A stretch of DNA of 64,000 nucleotides, from assembly GCA_026826555.1 (NCBI GenBank), contig JAKSZT010054308.1:4231930-4295929 (forward strand), given 5' to 3'. Origin of the DNA: Tolypeutes matacus (lineage: Eukaryota > Chordata > Mammalia > Cingulata > Chlamyphoridae). Positions 1 to 12,500 of the stretch are shown here, piece after piece. Position 1 is the stretch's first letter. Every line of letters begins with the position of its first letter. The notes beneath the pieces were generated by a model. The model did no database searches, was not told the DNA's origin, and saw only the letters and a list, made by a program, of their open reading frames with translations. The translations under genes and the position numbers were made by a program.

Positions 1-591
1 ATTATTATTACAAGTTTGTAAGTGATGAAACTCAGGCAGAGAGAGGGCAGGTAACGTGCAGGATCAGAATGCCAGGATGCAAACTCAAATGGCCTGGCTC
101 TAGTGTCCTAGCTCTCAACCACTCTATGTTGCCACATACTCAGGGCATTGTGGGTTCAACTCCCTGCTACCTTCTTCAACTCATTAGATTTTTACCCCCA
201 TTCCAGTAGGTAGGACTAGGGCATGTAGCATTTTACAGAGGAATAAATAGAGCTCAGAGACAAGTAAGGGATTTGCTCAAGTCTCATGTTAGTGAGTCAG
301 AGAAGGACATCCAGGCCAGGTTCTCTAGCTTCCAGTCCTGTGCTCTTCCCACACACAAGGCCCTGCCATCCTCTCTGGTGGCAACTAGAGCTCTGTCCAG
401 CTCAACTGTCTACCCTGGCTTCTCAGCCCTCGCAATGGAGGCCATCTTCCTCCATCAGATTAGAGCCCCTCCTGCCCCCTGCCCCAGGAAGGGACTCTGT
501 CCCTCTACCAGGGTGCATACTGGGCACAGGGCTCTGCCCAAAGGGATGTTCTGCTTGCTCTGGTGACTATCCCAGCCAGCCCGCACCTCAC

Positions 592-3500
592 CTTGGCCTT
601 CTGCCTTTTGGCTGCCACGAGGATGAGATGGTAGCGAGGGGCAACAGGGAGGCTGACAAGGTCCAGGCCAGCTGCAGGAAGCAGCAGGGCGGTCAGGGTC
701 TTCTCGGGACTGTCCTGGTCTAGAGCCTCGTTGATGAGGCTGACTGCGAGGACCTCTGAAAATGAGAGAGCCAGGTGGGCAGGTGCCCCCAGCCTTAGGA
801 CTAAGGAACTGGGCTGCCCCTCTAGACTGTCTTCCCCCGCTCTGGACTCAACTCACGGTTGGTCTCTTCCTGGACTTGGGCGTTGACCTGGCTCACGGTG
901 GCCTGCAGCTCATTCCAGCACAGCAAGGGCCCATCCACTCCACGCATCTGTCGCAGCTTCACCAAGGCGTTAAAGTATCTAGCAGCAGGGTGAGGGAGAC
1001 CAAGGGGAGTGGCATGGGTTCATCAGCCAGAAGCCAGGGGAACAGCTGATGTGTTCCTCACTGGGCCTCCAGGACACCACCCGTGCTCGCTTCTTCTCTC
1101 ACCTCACAGGTTGTTCTTTCTAAGCCTCCTCTGCTGGGTCCTCCCTGACCTCTAATCCTGGAGCATCCAAAGACTCAGTCTGCAGACCTTTTCTCTCCAT
1201 GCTCACTTCCTAGGCGATCTTGCCTAACCTCATGGCTTTAGTCCCCATATTCTAATGGTTCCCCAAAGTACACCTCCAGCTCATTCATATATCCCAACCA
1301 CCTCTTCGGTATCTCCACAAGAATGTCTAACAAGCACCTCAAACCCATCATCTCCCATCTGAACTCCTGATTCCCTCTACCTGACCTGCATCTCCCGCAG
1401 TCTTTCTCATCTTGGTAAATATTAACTCTAACCTCCCAGGCCAGAAATCTTGGAGTCATACCCAACTCCACTCTCTCTCACACCCCATATCCACTATCTA
1501 ACCAAATCCTGTCAGTTCTGCTTTCACAATCGATTCAGAATCCCACTTTTTTCACCAGCTCTGCTGCTACCACCCTAGACCAGGCCCCTGTCATCTCTTG
1601 CCTGGCTTTCTCCACTAGATGCCTAACAGGTCTCCCTGCTTCTCCCCTTGTCTCTTCACAGTCAATTCTCAGCACAGCAGCCAGAGTGATCCTGTTAAAA
1701 GTAGGTCAGCTCATCTCCCTCCTTGCTCCCTCCCGTGGCTTCCTTCCTCACTTAGAGTAAAAACCAGAGGCCTACACAGTCTGGCCTCTGCTACTCCATC
1801 TTCGCCTCCTATTTCTTTCCCTTCCACACTTCATTCTGTCACACTGGCCTCTTGGTGTTCTTTGAACAACCAAGCACACATCTTTCTCAAGTCTCTGCCC
1901 TCATAGAGCCTCATGGCAATCACCTACACCATTTAGGTCTCTCTCAAAATGACCCCCTTACCAAAGAGGCCTTCTGGAATCATGCTATGTAAAATAGGAA
2001 ACCACCCCCACCACGTCCCCACCTTCCCTCCCTTTGCCCTGCTCTATTTTCTCCATAGCTCTTCCTCTCTTCTAATCCTTCTAATCATCCAACATGTTTG
2101 CTTTTTGTCTGTCTCCCTCTGTTAGCATGTAAGTTCAATGAGAGCAGACACCTCTGTTTTATTCACTGCTGCTTCCCAGCACCAGGAATAGTATCTGGCA
2201 CATGGATGTGATTTCAAACATTTGCTGTGAAAGAATGAATAAATGGAGGAAAAGGGGATGACTGTGAACTCACCTACTCTCAAAAAGAAACACAGGCCAA
2301 GGAACTGTGAGCAGACCCAGATCCAGAGGGTGTGCCTGGGCCCAGGAACAGGGCATACTGAAGGATAGTCTCCAGGCTGCAGAGCTCTGAGTCCTGACTA
2401 CGTCCCTCCACTCCTCCCCACCCTCGCCATACCCAACACGAAGCTAAACCCTTCTCACCGCTGAGCATTCTCTCCTTCCACGTCGGCCAGACCCGTGGCA
2501 GGGTTCACCAGGCTACTCCAGAAGCCACTGGTATCCCTGGCCTCCAGGGCCTGGTTAATCAGAACCACGGCTGACAGCATCTCCACAGCCACAAAGAGCT
2601 CCTCCTGGCCAAGCTCCTAAAACAGTGGGGGAGATGATTCCCAAGTGGGCTGGTGAAGGGCCTGGGGGCCATCCCTCCATCCTGCCCTCAAGACTTGTAT
2701 ATCTCGGAGTCTCCATCCTCAAACCCCAATGGCCCAGTTCATTTGCTAAAAAAATAATCACACAACTCTTGAGAATACTATGTGCTCAATGTATACGTAC
2801 TTAACATACATTATCACTCAATTTTCACAACAAGCCAGTGAGGTAGGTACCATTAATATCCATTCATTTCACAGATGAGAAAACGGAGGCTCAGAGAGCC
2901 CACAGGTAAGCAATGCGAGTTATGGGGCCAGGATTTAAGCCAACCTCACTGCCTTATTCCAGAGCCCACACTCATCCAGTGGGTTCTACCACCTCCCTCT
3001 GATCCCGACTACACATTAGGAGCTGCACTAGGCCCTGGGCACACAGGGATGAAATAAAGTGGTCATCTCTACTCTGCACCACATACCCCAGAGGCCTCGG
3101 CCTCACTTCTCTGCTCAGTTCTCCTCCTTTTCAAACATCTGCTTGTACTGTCTTCTCTGTCTGCAGTACCTTCCCCTACAAGCAGAATGTTGCTAGTAAT
3201 AATAATGTAATAGCTAAAACTCTGTGCTAGGCCTTTTTCTAAGCACATGTGTTAATTCATTTAATCCTTAAGACAATCTTATGAGGTGAACATATTTTCT
3301 TCTTTTATATATGAAGAAACTGAGGGCCAGAGAAGGTAAATAACTTGCTTAAGGTCAGAGCTAGGAAGTAGCAGAGCTGGATGTGAACTTAGGCAGTGTG
3401 GCCCTAAAGTCCACAACCTCAGTCACTATGCTTTATCTCTAAGCACTTATTATGAGCTTCCTTGGACTATAATTATCCACATTCCTGAGGGTCATGCCTG

Positions 3501-6500
3501 TGTCCAGGTCGTGCCTGGAGGAGATGCTCTGTAAATGCCTGCTGCAGGTATCTCTCTGTTCCATTCTCCTCTCTTCTAGGACACCTTCCCAGCCTTCCCC
3601 CCAGCTCTGCTCCCTCCCTTCCCCTGGCCTGCAGTCATCCCCTACCTACTCTTCCTTTCCAGGGTCTGTCTGGACACTCAGGTGCGTTCTAACGCTTCCA
3701 ACTGACTGGTAACTGCCTACGGGAAGACCCTATCATCCGGCTGCCACAGGGCTAAATGCACTGGGGTGGGCTGGGGCAGCACAGGGATAAAAGCATGGGC
3801 TTCGAGGATCTTCACACTCGCATTCACTCCTAGCACTGCCAGTTACAGATGTGCCAGGTGAGTTACTTAACCTCCAAATCTCATTTTCTGCATCTCTGAA
3901 ATGGAAATAATAGTATTTACCTTACTGGGTTCTTCCAAAGGACTAAATCAGCGTGTAAAGCAGTGCTTGATCAAGGGCACTGGTGATTAAAATATGCTTA
4001 AGGCAAGGATGGTAGCCCTTCCTCCTTCCCTAATCTCTCACAGCATCTCTGGACTGAATGCCCTGATCCCTCCAGCAGCTTGGGAGCCCCAAAAGCTAAA
4101 CCTGTCATTTTTGGGGCCTTACCCCCTGCTGCTGCCGCTGGAGTACTGCCAGCTCTTGCTGGTACATAACTGAGGCAAAGGGGTACACTGTAGGCAGCTG
4201 GGCTTCAGGGCATATTAACTCCTTCACAGTGTCAGCCGCCACTCCCCTCTGGATGGCGTCATTGATCCGCTGCACAGCCTGGAGCACTGCAGGGGAGGAG
4301 GGAGAAAGGCTACACAGCTGGGCATCCACTCTCTTGGCCAGCTAGGCTCTGCAGAGAATCTCTGAAGGGAAATTGCTTTGTAACTGGTCTTAAAAACTGG
4401 TCTGCTAGGTTCAAAATATTTCTAAATGTTTAGGAGGAAAGCTGGGTCACTTTAAGAAGAGGCTACATAAGAAGCAATTTGTCAGGCTCAGAAGTTGATT
4501 AGCTCAGCATGTAATGCAGAGTGGCTGTCATGGCAGAGGTGAGTTCCTAAGGTGCTGAGCACAAGATTGACAGGTGGCCATGGAGGGTAACTAAGATGAG
4601 GCTAGTCAAGGGGCTCCAGGGACCGTACATTGACAACAGCACAGAGGAATAAGGAACCAGCTCCAAGATGGAGCCATTTAAGGTACAAGAGGCTATGTGA
4701 ATAGCAGTTTTAGTTTTCAAACCCTGGGGCATATCAAATACCAAGCAGATAAGGGCATTGGCATCAAGGAGCACCCAGTCTACAGGGGAGAAATGAAGAT
4801 ACAAAAAGACCTACAGTACACTGCAAAATATGGTCAATACTATGTTAGAGACCATTGCCAAAAGTTGGAAACAACCCAGGTGTCCATCAACAGATGAATG
4901 GATAAACAAACTGTGGTCTATTCACACGATGGAATATTATGTAGCTGTAAGAAGAAATGAAGTTGTAAAGCATATGACAACATGGATGAACCTGGAGGAC
5001 ATTATGTTGAGTGAAACAAGCCAGACACAAAAGCGCAAATACTGTATGAATGCGTTACTATGAACCAAATATATTGTGTAACATATTGTTTGATTAAAAA
5101 AAAAAATTTATATGTATCCATTACATTTAATTGAGAAATGTATATATTTATTCATCTGTGTTTACTTTTTAGTTTTGAATTGTTTATATATTCAATTATT
5201 AAATGTACAAAATAAAGTTAAAAAAAAAATACTGTGTTAGAGGTACTCCCCTACCCTCGACAAGCTGTGGTGCTACAATGGAGGAGGGATTTTGGCTGAG
5301 CGAGAACAAGAAGGCTTCACAGAGGGGGAAGATTTTTGAGGCACGTTTTGGAGGAAATATGGGAGAAATGCAATCCAGAAGACCAGAGCCTTGGAAATAG
5401 GAAAGGCTGGGGGCAATCAAAGAATAGATTTGGTAGGACTGGGTGGAGGGTGAATAAAAGGGTGGGGAAGAACTCTAGGAAGGTCTGATCTGTCAGGGCC
5501 AGGAGATAAGACTAAAGTCTAGAATAAATAATGGAAGAATCTACGAAGGTCTGAAGATATGCAACAGAGATCAGATCAGATCTGGACTTTAAGATTATTC
5601 TGGCAACAGAAAGGGGGAATGAACTGAGCTGAAAAGGCAAGCAGCTAGCCAGGAATGGCCTGAGGGCTACTGTGCACTAGGGGTCTAAGCTGTTAGACAA
5701 AGGTGAATGGTTACTGAGCAACCTCAGGACCTGATGGCAAATCAAGACTGAGCCAAGCACTTGTAACAGGCCTAGTGTCCACAGGCTACTGCTTGTGCCT
5801 TGGTGCTCTATTTCTCTTCACTCCTGCGATACAGAGGGAGAGAGGAGACAATTACTAACTCACATTCTTTTAATCAAGAATTATATTTGTATATAATATT
5901 TTTAAGGGAAATTGAGTTGGATCATGAGTTTCTTTCTTACCTGGAAATTATTACATTTCAGAAGCCAAAGGAACTCAAGCAGGTTGAAACTGTCCAAAGT
6001 ACAGGCAAAGTGCCTGGAAGGAAACTGCCTACACTGAGTAGTCTCTAAGGCCTTAGTGAATTTATCTGCAGTGTCCCTCCAGGCGGCCAGGAATAGGGCA
6101 GACCATGTGAAGGGAGAAGTCCCTTGCCAGGCTGGGAAATTGGGTAGCAGTTTGCACTGCCCTACACGGAAGCCAGCAAAGGGCCAGTGATAATCCAGGC
6201 CAGGCCTTAGGCCTAAGGATGACTTACTGGCTTGTTCCTGGTCACCCTTCATGTTGGCTGCAGTCACACCAGCCTGAATCTCCTCTTTCTCCAGAAGCTC
6301 TACCAGACCCAGCTCCTGAAAGAGGGAAGAGATACCTTAGAAGGGAGTCCTCCTAGGGACATGCTTTAGGAGCCACCAGCAAGAGCTCCCAGATCCATCC
6401 AGCCATCCACCCTCAAACCCACCTCTCTCCTTAAATCAGAGTAGCCTGGCCCATCCATCCCTATTTACCCATCTCTAACCTCTGGCTCTTTAGTACCCAG

Positions 6501-9500
6501 CAAACATCTGAAATAACAACACAGGTAATACAAATATATAACATAGGTAATACAGGGACTCTTTCATAATCTATAACAAATGTTCTACAACAATGCAAGG
6601 TGGAAGTGTGATATATGAGGATTCTGCACATTATGCACAATTGTTTTGTAAGCTTACAACTTCTCTAATAAAAAATATATTAAAAAAAAAAAAAAAAAAA
6701 GCATATGGGAGAAAGTCAGCAACATAGAAAACAAGATTACTAAACTGAAGCCCAAATTCAGCTACATGGTAGCATATCACTGCCTACTTGACTGCTCCTG
6801 GGTTCCTCCCAGGCAATCTGAGAAACTCTCAGAAGGCAGAAGCCAATAGCCTTAGTTTATTAGGCTTGGGGGTGATTTAACTATTTATTTATTTTTTTTT
6901 TTTTTTTTTTTTAAGATTTTATTTATTTATTCATTTATCCCCCCCTTGCTGCCTGTGCTCGCTGGGTCAGCCAACCATGCTGTGTGGGCGGGCTTGCCTT
7001 CACCAGGAGGCCCCGGGAACCGAACCCAGGGCCTCCCATATGGTAAACGGGAGCCCTACTGATTGAGCCACAGCCGCTTCCCTGATTTAACTATTTAAAC
7101 ATGTAGTTACCATGCACCTATTGAATAAGAAGAACTGACAATGGTGATGCCTAAGTAAGAGGCCCTCTCCAATCCTACAGTCAGATAACAGAGGTGGCAG
7201 GTAACAGACAGCCTGACCTGTGCTTTCTGCTCTCTGTCTGAGCTCAGCTGTTCCAGGTACCAGTCAGCAAAGTCTCTCCTCACTCCCCACAGGGTCAGGG
7301 CAGTGTCTTGAAGGGCCTTGAGTAAGGCCTCAGGGCTCTGTCTTTCCAGGGCATCATCAACAACTTCTAGAGCCCCATGGACTGGAAAAGAGCACAACTC
7401 CATAATGGACAGTGTGAGAAGGCTACCTTTCACATTCCCCAGCCCAGCCCTAGGAATCTGCTCTCTTCCTGCCTGCCCAGAATTACCCAGCCCTGCCCGC
7501 TAGGTTCCTGCGGCCCATTTGGTTCATTTCAAATTCTTTGGCTTGGTCTTCACAGTCCTTTCCATCTCATTACCCCAGACACTGAGGATATTCTGATCCA
7601 AACAGGCCAATGCCCACCCCACCCTGAGCCTTCAAGTTGCCCCTCCTGCCTTTATCTACTCCTACTCCATCCATCCTCCACACTCCCTTCTCAAAGAGCC
7701 CCAGCTGACTGCCCCTCCCTGGAACCAAGAGCTGGGAGCCCTGCCCTTCTGCCCCAGTACTCCCCAGGGATCTCCATTCAAACCACTTCACTTCTAGTCA
7801 CGGATAGCAAGAAAGTAGAGCATATACTGCCTCAACTCTGATCTTTCTCTGAGACAAGGACTGGCCCAAGTGAGGGCACAGGCCTTCTGGCCTGAGAGAA
7901 GCCATCCCCAAATCTCCCAGTGCAGGGCTTACCCTGAGAGTATGCCCTCAAACCCCTCCTGGCCTGTTTGTCTTACCATTGACATGGTTGATATTGCCCT
8001 GGATTTCTGCCTGAGTCAGGTAGCGGTCATAGATGTCCTGGCTTTCTCCGGCATCCTGCAAAAGCAACTTTGAAAGGAGAACCTGGGAAAATGAATTAAA
8101 TCTTCTTCTACTCCTCCCTTCCTATATATACCTATTTCTTTTTCTGGGGGCCTTCCCAAGGCCAAAGGTCAATCTGGTACTAAGGAACTGAGGAAATCAA
8201 GGCGTCCAATCCCCTGGCACTGACAGTTAAGCCAAACCAACCTTTGGAATCTCCAGTCCCAATCTCGCCCAGTTCTATATTCCAGATTTTCTCAGCCCTC
8301 CCTGAAGACCCATACCCCCAGAGCCTCTTCCCTGGTCTTCTCTTCCGAATTCTCATTATTCTCCTGAGTTCCTCTCCCAATTCTCTAATACAAGTGACAA
8401 GTCACAAGTTCTCTAAGCAATTTTGGAACCTAGAAACAGGGCAAAGAGGAGACCTGGTTGCACTCAAGATTTTCCAGACCACCCAGATTTTCGGCCCCTG
8501 CATCCCACAGCTCCTTCTTACGCAGTTCCTGGCATTGGCAGCCTTCTCCATCTTGGCCTGGGCCAGCAGCTCTTGATAGATGGCTGCCAGAGGCTCTCGG
8601 AGATTCCCCAGCAGAGCACTGGGATTCTGCAAGGCAGCCAGGGTATCCTCGACCACCCCCCGCTCCACTGCCTCATTGATGGCAAGAACAGCTGCATGGA
8701 CTGGGAGGGGACAGGGAAACAAGGTCAGGAGGCCAGAACAAACCCGGGACCAGAGCACAGTCAGCAGCACGCCACTCTGAGATCACCCCCTTTTTCAATC
8801 CTCAAGCACGACCAGCTGAACGGGGTAGCCTAATGGCCTTGTCAGGGAAAGAGAGGTGGTTAGAACCCATCTGAGGGCTTGTGAGGCCCAGAGGCCTCCC
8901 TTATTCACTGAGCCTGACCCTGGCAGGGCAGAGCCCCATCCCTACCTGCAGCCTCATCCACTGAGAGCTCGTTAGCCAGGATGCCCCCGATCTTGCTGAA
9001 GGCAGGCAGCTGGAGGCCATATTTGGCCAGTTCAGAAGCCATGTTGCTGAGTTCCTCGGCTGCAATGACACCACACGTGTCCTTCATTAGTCCCAGAACC
9101 CCCAAGACCCTGCCTAGGCAGTGGTAGCTGGTGAAGGAGCTGGGCTTACCTGTGAATTTCACTTTCCCATATAGATCATGTATCTGAGGGGCCAATCCCA
9201 GCCGGAAGAGGAAGAGACTAGGAAAGAATGGAAGGCATTGGAAAGCACCAGGGCCTACTCATTTCAACACTCTGCCCACAATGGGTTTGCAGGAGTTACT
9301 ATCGGAATCCAGAGATGAAGATCACGTAGCACCTACCCTCAACTCACCCCCAACCAAAGGGAGAAACATCAGCCAGAAGCAAGTACTATAGAAGATGCAT
9401 AAGATGCTGTGGGAAGACTGGGGGGATTGGGGAAGGTGTCACAGAAAAAGTTACGCTGCACCAACAGGTCATTGGATGGAAACAGAGGATGGGAAGGGCA

Positions 9501-12500
9501 TAGTAAGCCCACTGAGCCAAAGCACAGAGGCATGAAAGGACATAGGGAATGAAGTCAGGAAGAGATGAGATGATGGACACAAGGAACTGGTCAATCACTC
9601 TCTAGGATGTAACCAACTGGCTGTGAGTAGGACCATTCACATGAGTCAACTTGTGCGTGACACTCCTGATGGGCCTTGTTCTGATTCCTTTGTACCCCAG
9701 CCACAAGTTAAAGACCCCACCCTGCCACCTTCCTGCCTCTCCTACCCTGCCTGCCCTTTCCCTCCACCCACATGGCTCCCACATATTGTGCACAAATATG
9801 CATATAAATCTAAACATGACTATATAAACCTAAAATCCCACTCTCCTGGAAAGTGCTCCTTGTGGTCTACTCTCTATCCTTTCTGCTGCAATGCTTGTGG
9901 CTGTTGATTGTTGGTTGCATCCACCTAGAGGAACTTGGATGACACAAAAGTTGGGGGTCTCTCACCTGAGAGCATGGATGCAGTAGACCACCCGGGGCAT
10001 GTTCTTCTTGTCATAGATGTCTGTGGTCTCTGGGAAGAAGGTCTGGAGGGGAAACCAACCAGTTACTTGAAACTGGGGACCTTTAAGCAGCACCAGATAT
10101 GGGAAAAGGGGGCTGAGTACAGGTCTTCCTCTCCAACCTGAGGTGTGAGTTTCTCTGTTGCCTGGGGCAACTAGATCAGTCTCCCCAACTACTGCCAGCC
10201 AACCCAGTGTAAATGAAAGGCACTGGGGACACACACTGAGCCAGGATCCAGCCACAAGCTCATGGTCACAGAGTACCCTGGATTAACCAAACACAAAGGC
10301 TATCCAGGCTATAGGATGCAGGCCATATATTCCAGGAGAAACAGGCCCCCAAGTCATCCTATGAACATAGCGAGCCTGTGCCCCTCACCTCGGACACTCT
10401 CCAGAAAGGTGGCACGTCAGGGAGCCAGCCATGTTCCCACAGAGGGTCCAACAAGGCATAAATTACCCAGGACCACAAAGGGGTCAGGGCATCTCATCCC
10501 TGCCTCCAAGCCAGAAGGTCTCTGATCAATGCAGACTCCTCTAAGAACTGAGTCACCTCAGCCATGATTTCCATGCCACCTAGCAACATTAATGAGGTCC
10601 AACCGCAATACATCTTGGTTACATTTCAGTTCATAACAAAGGATCAACTCTAGAGACTTCAAAGTGTTCCAGCCTTGTAGAGGACACATGGCCCTTCTAT
10701 TGATCCTGCCTCCCACCAAAATGTCTTTCTTTACTGCTGTTTCCTCATCTTACAGTTCCTTTCTATAGCGATGAAAAGCAAAGCAGAAAGAAACCATACA
10801 TTGTATAGCTTGCATAGTTCTTTATAATTCATAAAGAGAATTCACATAGGTCATTTGATCCTTCTGCCAACCTTGTAAGGTAGGCAGGGCAGGGATTACC
10901 ATCCCCATTTAACAGATGAGAGACAAACAGATTCAAAGAGTGAGAAGACATACAGCTTATGTCCAGTTTGTGACTGGGGCACAGGCTTCCAACTTGAAGC
11001 CTACCACCTAAGGATGTGGTATACTCTTGCGCCATGCTGTAGAGTTCTAGTGGAAAGATGGCTGGCCAATATGTGCCCTCTCTCCTACATTACATAGGGG
11101 CCCTCCTTATAATGTGAACAACACAGCTCAGAGCAGGGACCCTTCATTTCCTTTTACCCACAGGAAAGTGGAGGCAGAAGCCAAGCAACCAGGTTTAAAG
11201 ACACAGCCTGCAGGAACTGTTCTCTTAGATTAAGTTAGTACGTGGAGATGGGGGCTGAAGGGTCCAGGGAGATAACACGTGTGGGGAGGGGAAGGGGCTG
11301 GTGAAGAGTAAGGATGAACCCCAATCTTAGGGCTCAGTGCTACCGAAGGCAGACCGATGTGGGCTATTGCAGACAGCCAAAAGTTGATGTTGTCTGTATG
11401 ACGGAAATGCAAGCCGGTTGCCTGAAAGGAAAGCAAAGGGAAGGGAATGTTCCCACGGTTCTCAGGACTCCCTATGGGCAGAGCCCAGACCAGAGCTTGA
11501 GGACTCAAGGGTGTAGGGGCAAGCCAGAAGACCCTCCCCTCCCCAGTATATTCTCATTGTCTCCTCCCCTCCACCCCACCCTCCCAGGACAGAGACGCAT
11601 AGATAGACAAAAACCACCAGGAATGGATGACCCAGCTAGATATTTGGGAAGTATGGCATAGAGGTGGGATCAGCAATCCAGTAAGGCTTCCCAGAACACG
11701 GGAGTCCAGAGCCGGTTGGGAAGGAAAGGAGGGTTGGGCTGGCTAGAGAATAAGATGGGGGCAGCCTGCCCAAGAAGTACTCTCATGGTAGCAAAGCCCG
11801 CAAGCCTCTGAGTGTGGACTGTGGGTAGAAAAGTCTGCTTGGCAGCTCTCATATCAGGGGCATCTCAAGGTCCACCTAGCAGGTGCCCCTTGCTGCTAAG
11901 GACAGCATACCCACCTGGCTGGGAGACACCAAGTGACACCTGTTGCCCCAGGACAATTATTAATAGCATCCCGTTCACCCTCACAGGTGTCCAGGTTTGG
12001 AACATAAATTATATGGTTTCCCTAGCCTCATAGCTTTGAGGAGAAAGGGTAGTTTGGAGGAAGAAAGTAGAAGATGGAGCCCTCCTAGGAAGCCCTCTAT
12101 TCCCCACCTGGTATCTCAACTGCTCCACATCATAGATCTTCTTCAAGGGAACCACGGAGGGTGCAAAACGATGGCCCAGCTTAGCCAGCAGCACTCCGTT
12201 GCGGAGGCTCTCCTCTAGCTCCACTGGGGAAGGCAGTTCCTCCTTCAGGCAGGCCTCCATCCAGCTGATGAGATACAAGTCAGTGACATAAAGAACTGAA
12301 AAGTGGGGAAGTGATGCTGCTCTAGATTAAAGACTTAAGAGACATAATAACCACTTGTAATGTGTGAACATTTTTAGACTCTTATTTGAATAAGCCAACT
12401 ACAAAAATAGATTTTTTTAGACAATCAGGGAAATAGTACAAAGGACTGGATATTGATCTTCCAAGGAATTATAGATAATTTAGTTGGTTATTACAAATGG

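Noticed and set aside
1..592. A further IQGAP3 exon in bases 1-591
   Set aside because: I looked for the next coding exon left of 592 and saw no splice-bounded, in-frame stretch with IQGAP similarity; it is presumably outside the window.
6888..7082. tRNA gene call from A-box/B-box-like motifs (here and at the other SINEs)
   Set aside because: The heads are followed by a SINE body, an A tail and target duplications, and many copies occur; these are retroposons, not functional tRNA genes.
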